From the NCBI GenBank assembly GCA_024516155.1, contig JAJJXM010000002.1, positions 992,001-1,056,000 on the forward strand: 64,000 bases of DNA. The letters run 5' to 3'. Made by a program: the position numbers and the translations under genes. Positions 56,162 to 64,000 of this stretch are shown here, piece after piece; the stretch's first letter is position 1, and the number at the start of each line of letters is the position of its first letter. Source of the stretch: Pyronema omphalodes (lineage: Eukaryota; Ascomycota; Pezizomycetes; Pezizales; Pyronemataceae). The notes under the pieces were generated by a model, which made no database searches, was not told the origin of the DNA, and saw only the letters and a list, made by a program, of their open reading frames with translations.

Positions 56162-59100
56162 GTAGATAGTATTTGGTATACTTTATCGACAGAATGTTGG
56201 CTTCTGGTTTGAATGGCTGGCATTGAAACGAGTTTCTTTTTAATTCGGCTGCATTTAGGGGTTTTGTTTTTGGGGTTCCTTGAGTTATCATATATGAAAA
56301 AAAGTTTTTTTGTTGGGGATTGGGGATTGGGTTTTGTTTAGATTCTCACTGTTTGGCTTTGATTTACATAACCTTACTTTGCTTTGTTTTTCCTTGTTTT
56401 GTCTTGTACTTGCTTTACTTGCTTGTCTTTTGTTTGGTTCTGTTTTTATACTTTTTTTCTTTGCACACTTTGACACATATCGGCACATCAGCACTTTGGC
56501 ACACATATGGGCGCTTGGGATCTTGGAATCGTTCTTACTCTGCAAATCTCATTTCTTTGCTTGTTTATTTATCTTGCTTGCTTGCTTTGAAAGTCCGTTT
56601 TCTTATATTAATGACTGATGACGATTACTTATTTAGTTTACTTGGTAAAGGCGTTTATGGAGTTTTTAATTTCTTTGACTTAGGAATTGGGGATTTATCT
56701 ATCTATGTTTGTTAAGTTTAGTGTTAATTAGTCGGTTGGTTGGTTAGTTGGTCGGTTTGTTGCCAGGAAGAAATCTTAAGTGTGTGTGAATGAATTGAGA
56801 AATGTTTTTGTCATGAATATACTCGCGTATCATCAAGTGACGTTGTTGTATTCATGGGATTAGGTTTATTTATTAGGTTTTGAAGATTAGTTTTGGAGCT
56901 AAGGGAATTAGAATGGAATGGTGGACATTGAACTTGGATTCTGAACTTGGAACACGGAACAAGGAGCACGGGGTAAAGTGGGAAAGCCGGGAGAGGGTTT
57001 TACCCTTGGTAAATTAGCAAACCCCCAACCCTTCAACCCTTAGACCTTCCAACCCTCCGACCCTTCAACCCTTCGACCTTCTATATGAAACAGTCAACCC
57101 GTCAAATTTTCCAACAATACAGAGTATCCAGAATCGAGCCATAATCAAGCCATACTCAAGCCATAGCATATCATAGTAAAATAAAAACGCAACAGTCTGA
57201 GCTAAGTTTACAACAACCGCGGGATTAAGGTATCGAAGGATCCATAACTAAAATCCCAAGCCCATGCCAACTTCCCTTCCCTTCCTGCTTCTCTAACTCA
57301 AGCCGCGTCAATTCATTTACTCCATAAACAAACCAAACCAAACCAAACCAAACCAAACCAAACCAAACCAAACCAAACCAAACCAAACCAAACCAAACCA
57401 AACCAAACCAAACCAAACCAAACCAAACCAAACCAAACCAAACCAAACCAAACCAAACCAAACCAAACCAAACCAAACCAAACCAAACCAAACCAAACCA
57501 AACCAAACCAAACCAAACCAAACCAAACCAAACCAAACCAAACCCTCATAACCAGTCCACAGAAGATACCACCAACCATCATTATAGGGGTACCTAAGAA
57601 ACAAACACGGGATAAAGAAACATATCCCACGTGAATAGTTGACTGACTCAAGTAGGAAAGCAAGTCTACATTTACACTTACACTTTCCATTACTGTCTCA
57701 TGGATGTTTCTGGGTGTCTTTGGGACGGGATCTGAGGAAGGTTTTTGATTTTGATTTTGATTTGGGGTTTCGTTGTTGATGCTTCATGTACGATGTGTGA
57801 TGTTTCATGTGTGATGTTTTAGGGATTGGGAATTGTGTCAGTATGTTAAATGTTCCTTAGTCAGGGGTAAGTGGGTGAGAAATGCTTGGTGTCTCTTTGC
57901 GTGTGTTTCTGAGTTGCTTGGCGTGGGGACCTTATGCTGAGCTTGGAGGTTTTGAACCTACAGTGAGACTTGTTTTCCTGGTGGGCGGGGGTTTGTTGGT
58001 TATGGTATCCTTCACATATGTACGTATATTATTTATTTCTTTCTTTTCATGCCCCCCTTCTTCCCAACGCAATAACTATGTAATGCCTACACCCCAATTT
58101 TCAACACCTCTAAAATTTGGTATATAGCACCATATCTATCCATGTATTTTCATCTCTACATCCTACATAAACCGCATAGTGCTGAATTCAAGCTTATAAA
58201 CCGCTATAAATACAAACGATATAGTTTTATGTATCATATGTCGATTTCCTTTTGAATTCCCGCCAGTAAACGCCAGACCGCCGGTAAGGCCGCTTGACGC
58301 GTATATATATTGTATATACTATTTGACATGCGTAGCGCGGATACTTCTCCGACATCTCCAACCGACCAGCGCCGTTTTCTGTATACATATAATATTGACC
58401 ATGAGTTTATCGGCATGAGTGATAATACATCCCAGCCCCTACGGTATACCCCGCTCATAGGACGCAGATCGAGGTTCCGAGACGGAGGCTGAGGCTGGAT
58501 ATGATGTGGATAATACTTGGGCTTCCTAATGTAAGAATGGGGGAATTGAATTAAGCGGAGAAGAGATGAACTATTGATATTGCCAAAGTAATGATGCGGT
58601 TTCCTACATCGAAAATGTTTGAGGATCTTGAGGATTTATGGTGCCATAGAAAATAGTTGATAGCCCTTGTGCTCAGCTACTTCAATGAGTATATCATCTA
58701 TGTACTCTACATGTCGAAATTTTGAAGCTGTCTGACGTTGGATAACGTTGGATAACGTTGTCCGACAGCGTCCGAGCACTTCCTTCCTTCCTTCCATGGT
58801 AATTCGGATCCGTAAACTAGCCTTACATACAATATCGATCTGAACTGGGCTGTAGTTTCGTATCGGATAAAGCCTGGTTTCCGTTAAGGTTTTGTCGGGT
58901 GCTACAGAACCGGATTTTATCGGTGTGAAGCTGAACTTTCTAATATGGTGCCCATATCGGACGCCCGGGATTGAAATCGGTATACCCCGATGCAGCCGAT
59001 ATCGCGATCTTACCACCGATTTCCGGCTTTTTGTAAGGAATATCACGGGGTGTTATGATAATACTGTACATGACTTTTATAATAGATTTTCTGATACATT

Positions 59101-62100
59101 TTCCGTTTCGATGTATTATTGCAGAAATTTTTCGCTGCGCACGTCCGAGATGGGACTTGTACTTGCGATTTGAAAATCACCTGGCTTCACCTGGATTCAC
59201 CGTTTTTACCGACCAACCTGAACCGCGGTTGAAGGACGTTATATCCTCTCGCCTGGTCTTGCAAGTTTCTCCACTTATTTATTGAGATTTGGTTTTGCCA
59301 CGATAAAAAAATACGGAATACGGCGAATTGACTAAACTCTGAACTGACGTCCGGCCGGCTCTAGACCATTTTCGCCCCATAGCGCCAAACCCATTAGAGT
59401 AAATAGCGGTCAAACAGTAGTTAAGCCCTGAGCCCTATCGATTTTCCCCCTCCCCTCCTATCCCCTCTCATACCCCCAGCGGCCCGATATTGACTGCAGC
59501 ACTTCTCTCTATGTTAAGACAAACACATACATCCGCAAACGGCCTGGAGGAATTTTTGGTGGCAGCACTATTTTCGATACGTCTCAGGGGTGGATGGTTT
59601 GCCAGATTCTCAAAAAGATGATATATGCAATATTCGAAATCCAAGTAAATAGCCAGGTTGGATAGAGGGGAAAAAAAGAAACTCAAGACAATCGAGATCT
59701 TAGTGTGAGTTAGTTGGCAATGAAAATTAAGTGGGGAAAAATTCATAGGGAAATAAAGTACAGTATGTATGCGGAAGCAACGTTTAATCAAGACGCCGTA
59801 TAAATGTATGCCTTTTTCAAGGACAACGCCGATGAACTCCCCAAGATTCCAAATATTCAATACTTGAAAAATCTTTGAACAACGAAGTTTTTTTCCCCGC
59901 TTATATTGTCTTGCTTCTAGATCCTCGTGAAATGCGCATTGATAATTGAGCTGGCAAATCTTGTTCCCTGAGATCGAAATGCATCTTCACCGCATTTCCC
60001 CACACCGACGCGGGGATGCTGTAAGTACTCGGGTAAACAACCCACAAGTACCCCCGCCTTTTCCACAGGAGTCGCTTCGGCCGAGCTCAAAGTCTATACT
60101 GCTGTTAGTCGAACTATTATCGCATGTCAAAGAAATTCAGTACTTACGTCGGCGCCGTCACGCACGTCTCTGGAAGTAGTAGTATACTTCTTTTTTGTCC
60201 AGCAGAAAAAGCACAATGAGAAGGCTTTTTATCACAACCCCCCAGTGTGCACGTCCCGCATCTTTCCAAATCCGTGGACGTGGGGTATTCGCTATGGCTC
60301 TTGCATTGCGCACATGGGACAGCGTTTGGAGATCGGGATTTTCCGCCGCCATCGGAATCTTATATATGCTCTTCGAGTGAGCCAAGGTGAATAATATGGC
60401 TTATGGCGGGTGGGGTCACGAGTCAGAGGAAGTTTATTTTACCGTCTGGGAGGAAGAGATCGAGATTTTTTATGAAGAATCGGGAATTGCTAATTTATCC
60501 CACGTCTCAGCACGATATTGCATATGCAACAAAAAACGTCAACGTCCAGCTGGGAACGGGTTGATATTCCGTTATTTATTTCCTACACCCATGGTAACAA
60601 AGTGCAATACCGTTGTCTAAAGTGTGAGATTCTAATCAAGATTCAAGAAACTGACAGATTTGACAGCCGTGATATGGACCAGTCGTTTAAGGATTGCGAT
60701 TGATACCTTTTCGATAGATTCCTAACACTGGTGATAGATTTTGTTTCCTACCGCGTTATTGCCAAGAGTCAGCTGATATCGAACCATTTTAGTATCACGG
60801 CGCTTCTACTCGCGGCACGTCTGTTGATAAGCGGGACGTGTGTAACGACGTCCAAAGGGTGTCTGGGGACTTTTAATGATTCGTAAAGATCGCCACCTCC
60901 GGGAGATCCCTCCTAGACTGCCTAGACTGCCTAGACTTCCTAGATTCACCAAGACGAGCTGATTTATCTGCGGACATTACCCCACACAGAATAACACTGA
61001 GTGTTATAGCTGGTTATTGAGGCGGTTAATCGACTATACATCTGGATAAAACCCACGCATTGACAACAACCTTTACCCACTTTTGCCGCCAAAATGTCAC
61101 AGAATGTAAGCCTAGATGATCATTATGATGATGATATTTACTCAATTCAGAATAACCTGCTTTCTTCTGATGCATAACTATAACGCACGGACGCGGACGT
61201 CCTTGACGGTTATTTTTTCAAGCCGCCTAGAAATCCCCGAAATCATCCATACAATCTTGTTAATCCCCCACGCGGTTCCATCTATCTCACCATATCAGTT
61301 CTACAAACAGATGCGGTTGCGTCAATGCGGCATTATAGACGCATTGACGTCCATGGCTGCCCAGCTAATCCTGAATTTCACCTGAACACGTAGCGGTTAC
61401 GAGTTCCTGTAAGCGATCCCTGAATTTAAGGTCCAAACGTCCGGGGCGTAGGGTGTGGAGGGATGTGCAGGGTGGGAGGAATGATAACGGGGGTTGGGAT
61501 GGGGGAGGGAAGGAACAGGAGGCGTCTGTGGAAGGGGAAGTGTAAATTCAAGGACTTAATGACATTGGACATAGAACATTGAACATTCCTTGGTCCTTCC
61601 AGGACTTGATATGATAAGGCTTGGACCTGATTCCGTTTAATTCCTCAAGGTCAAGCCTGATGAACTCTTGCTTTTAGAATTGAAATTGGACTGATTTGTT
61701 AAATTTGGATGGGTTTTAAATCTCAAAGATTGACATTGATGACTGCACTTGATAATCCTCGGAACCGTTGAAAATCTTTTGGGATTATTAGATACGGCTT
61801 TCTAATATTGAGGTTTTAGTTATAGAACTATCTAGGCCAAAATGATCTGGGAGGTAGTGGTTTTGGATTATCGTCGGTCGGGTAGAATTTCTATGAAACT
61901 CTTCATCTTGGATCAGGCATACGTTGATGACAGGAAATAAATCCAGTAGTGCGCATCAGAACGACTTTGGAGAAGAAACCAAACCTAACAAATTATTATA
62001 AAGACGATAATTCACACGGCCATGCATAAAGAACGCAGGATGTCTGAATGACGCTTGAATCATGGGATATCACAATAGCAGCTCAATGTGACATGATAAA

Positions 62101-62146
62101 TAAATTGTCTTTTATATTTACTATACTATAGGTGCTACCATGAAAT
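56162..62146. other. Intergenic region with simple repeats
   Basis: These 6 kb have no ORF that I recognise. The first part is T-rich and probably includes the 3' UTR of the Ecl1-type gene. Decayed AACCCTTC-like repeats lie at about 57020-57080, the perfect AAACC array at 57331-57544, short CCTTCC and GTTGGATAAC repeats near 58735-58795, and a CCTAGACTG repeat near 60916-60945. Overlapping ORFs at 58636-59046 (-) and 60387-60620 (+) lack domains. A hairpin with 10-bp arms lies at 61320-61349. Confidence 0.5.
57331..57544. repeat. Perfect (AAACC)n pentanucleotide array, about 43 units
   Basis: The period-5 sequence AACCA/AAACC runs for 214 bp with no interruption. On the minus strand it is GGTTT repeated. 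All minus-strand frames through it are open and would encode Val-Trp-Phe-Gly-Leu repeats, which is a product of the repeat and not evidence of a gene. The perfection suggests recent expansion. Confidence 0.97.
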
Positions 62147-62218
62147 GGGGGTGTGGTTTAGTGGTATAATTCCTCTTTAGCATAGAGGCGGTCCGGCGTT
62201 CGATTCGCCGCTCCTCCA
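62147..62218 (+). tRNA. tRNA-Ala (anticodon AGC)
   Basis: The 72-nt sequence folds as a cloverleaf. The anticodon stem CCTCT/AGAGG encloses the loop TTAGCAT with anticodon AGC. The T arm is CGGCG-TTCGATT-CGCCG. The acceptor GGGGGTG pairs with CTCCTCC and includes the G3:U70 pair that identifies alanine tRNAs, with discriminator A73. A and B boxes are visible (TGGTTTAGTGG; GCGTTCGATTC). There is no intron. Acceptor position 6:67 is a T:T mismatch. A run of nine T residues follows. Confidence 0.88.
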
Positions 62219-62221
62219 TTC

Positions 62222-62230
62222 TTTTTTTTT
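62222..62230 (+). terminator. Pol III terminator of tRNA-Ala
   Basis: A run of nine T residues starts four bases after the tRNA 3' end, which is sufficient for RNA polymerase III termination. Confidence 0.75.
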
Positions 62231-62659
62231 AAAAAAAATGTTCTTCTTCTTTTCCAAAGCAACCCAGGTCTTTCGGGAGTACTAACTCATATGCGGTCTT
62301 GTTGTGTGGGCCTGTAGCCCCCCTTTACTCCGTCTACAATCTCTGTCATCTCGCGTCGGTTGGTCTGTGAGCCGTGTTTGCTCGAAGCTTGATCATGACG
62401 ATGAGACAGCCGAGTCCCCATCTCGATCAATCCAGTCATGCACATGCAGAACTTTGGTGATCCTCATGAACATCTCTATCAAAATTCCTCATTAACTTTT
62501 ATCATCATCATGAAGAAAGATAATTCCCCAAAATGCTATATAACCCGCATTTCACCCCTCCATTCATGAGTATATCTTACACTATATACACACAATTCCA
62601 ATCAACGCCTCAGATTCTCAGCAATTTTAGTCGAAATCGAATACATACCACCACAAATC
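62231..62659. other. Spacer and probable promoter of the downstream gene
   Basis: These 429 bp separate the tRNA from the next ATG. A TATATAA-like element occurs near 62536 and a CT/CA-rich stretch precedes the start codon, in keeping with a fungal core promoter and leader. No other feature is seen. Confidence 0.4.
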
Positions 62660-64000
62660 ATGGCAAGTCTTGTCGAAATGTCAATGAATCAAGTCCTCCA
62701 TTCGATGTTATTTGGAGTTTGGATCTTTGGTATTGCCATTCATTGTGCTTGTTTTTGCTTAGATAAGGCAAAAGCTATAATAGCAAAAATGGACCTTCAG
62801 AAAATGGAGAAGGAGGAGGTGGTTGAGAGGTTTGAGTTGGAGGCCCATGAGGTGGGGGTGAAGAAGGGCGGGGAGGAGAAGGTAGAAGAGAAGGAAGGCC
62901 CAGAAGCGGAAAACCTGACAGAGGGCAAAGATTTGGTCAAGGCGGAAGATTTGGTAATAACGGAAGACAAGATGCCCAAGACCCAAGCGAAAGCCGATGC
63001 TGAGACGGCGGGTGGTAATTGGCTACCCTTATTACCCCTACTACCTCTGCACCATTCCAACGAAGTTGTCTTTGGTGAAATTATGGCAGTAAAGAAAACC
63101 GGAGAACTGAAATCAGAAGTTGCCCAGCCTAAAGCAGAAGATACGGTGCCCCAGGCCAAAGCGCAAGCCGATTTTGAGACGGACGATGAGAATTGGCTAC
63201 TCTTACTACCTCTACACCATTCCGACAAAGATGCCTTCGATAAAACTATCACGGCAAAGGTAACCAATGAATCAAAACCAGAAATAGCCCAGCCTAAAGC
63301 AGAAGATCAGGTGTCCGAAGAGCCTGAGGTCGAGTCGTCCGATCATGGGATATCACCCATGGAACCACCCAGGGACTTGACAGTGCCATCACTCGAGGGA
63401 ATTCAAAACGCATTTGGAGAGCTTGTGCAAATTTTACATTCACTACTCTCTGAGAGCGAGGTATGCGCACAGGAGTCTCAGTTCAGTAAGCCGAAACCAG
63501 AAATCTTCGATGGAAAGGTACCCGGAGCTGGCCAACAATATGGAGAGACCGTAAAGACAATAGCGGAAAAGTTGAAGACACTCGAGAACCCTGGACTGAA
63601 CATTATGTCAAATTCTCCGGAACTCGGCTCCGAATTCGAATTTCCCGATATTTCTATTGCGTTCCCTGGATCTTCCTTGATAAATGAGGACATTATAGAG
63701 AAGCCGAAGGTTCCGAAGCAGGTTGTTTCCTGCGGAGACCTCAAGCCAGAGTCGATAGAGTCGAAGACGGAGTAACACAGACGTATCGAGGGAGCTTAGT
63801 ACTAACGAGATTAGCGTGACAGCGGTCGCGCACTCATCTGAGGCCGAGGTGGCAGTTGAGGTGAAAGTCGTTCGGGAGGCGGAGTTGGTCGAATCAAACA
63901 ATCCTACAGCGGAAGAATCTATGAAAATGTGCGATAAGAAAATTAAACCAATGGCTGCATTAGTGAAGGTTGCAGATGGTATGCCGAAAGTGGCTCAGGA
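62660..64000 (+). CDS. Membrane-anchored acidic repeat protein, partial (runs off the window)
   Basis: Exon 1 is 62660-63771. A 43-nt intron (63772-63814) has a GTAACA donor, a perfect TACTAAC branch site and an ATTAG acceptor; exon 2 stays open to the window end. Splicing replaces the unspliced TAA at 63773 and joins the two frames exactly, giving about 432 visible residues. A single hydrophobic segment at 12-34 (VLHSMLFGVWIFGIAIHCACFCL) looks like an N-terminal membrane anchor. The remainder is Glu/Lys-rich. It contains a duplicated unit of about 55 residues (about 109-163 and 165-218), each starting with an Ala-Lys-Ala stretch, then NWL, a Leu/Pro run, LHHS, and ending AQPKAED. I do not recognise a family or function. 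Confidence 0.7.

Noticed and set aside
57225..57690. Minus-strand ORFs encoding Val-Trp-Phe-Gly-Leu repeats
   Set aside because: They are a translation of the AAACC microsatellite, which is open in every frame on that strand.
1..64000. CRISPR array or bacterial operon
   Set aside because: No regularly spaced direct repeats occur; the introns, tRNA and transposons show a fungal nuclear genome.

Overview
The window looks like a chromosome segment from a filamentous ascomycete (Pezizomycotina; Leotiomycetes is my guess but is not demonstrated). The reasons are short GT-AG introns of 43-62 nt with CTAAC/TACTAAC-type branch sites, host genes of ascomycete type (a Swc2/YL1 subunit, an RRM-Puf protein of the Jsn1/Puf1 type, an Ecl1-type zinc protein), and a Tad/I-type LINE and chromodomain Gypsy elements typical of fungi.

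Layout. 1-9366 is an AT-rich stretch with no supported gene. 9367-11161 (+) encodes the SWR1-complex subunit Swc2/YL1 and 13265-16996 (-) encodes the RRM-Puf RNA-binding protein; the two are convergent. 16997-27990 is gene-poor and full of low-complexity sequence; it contains one clear 344-bp TA-flanked MITE (20351-20694) and a few weak ORFs. 27991-51975 is a block of nested retrotransposons. 51976-54719 is a long pyrimidine-rich upstream region leading into an Ecl1/2/3-type gene (54720-56161), whose zinc motif is assembled across a 485-nt intron. 56162-62146 is intergenic and holds a 214-bp perfect pentanucleotide array. A tRNA-Ala(AGC) lies at 62147-62218. A membrane-anchored acidic repeat protein starts at 62660 and runs off the right edge.

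The nested block has three layers, each resolved to the base. Layer 1 is a full-length LINE on the minus strand (28004-51962, 13-bp target duplication, A-rich 3' tail). Layer 2 is a chromodomain Ty3/Gypsy element on the plus strand ('A', 30797-48705, 1409-bp LTRs, GGATC duplication), which sits inside the LINE reverse-transcriptase ORF. Layer 3 is a second copy of the same family on the minus strand ('B', 33303-42244, 1399-bp LTRs, CGGAC duplication), which sits inside the gag gene of A. Removing each insertion with one copy of its duplication restores the exact length and frame of the interrupted ORF, which confirms the order of events: LINE, then A, then B. B looks intact, with open gag and pol and LTRs that read as identical. 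A is broken by B and by one nonsense codon in pol.

Two features of the Gypsy family stand out. The primer-binding site does not resemble a tRNA 3' end; it is a perfect 12-nt complement of a site about 100 nt downstream of the LTR TATA box, as expected for Tf1/sushi-type self-priming. In addition, pol lies in the -1 frame of gag, with a G GAT TTT heptamer directly abutting the gag stop codon in both copies. All LTRs also share a cluster of four adjacent perfect palindromes in U3.
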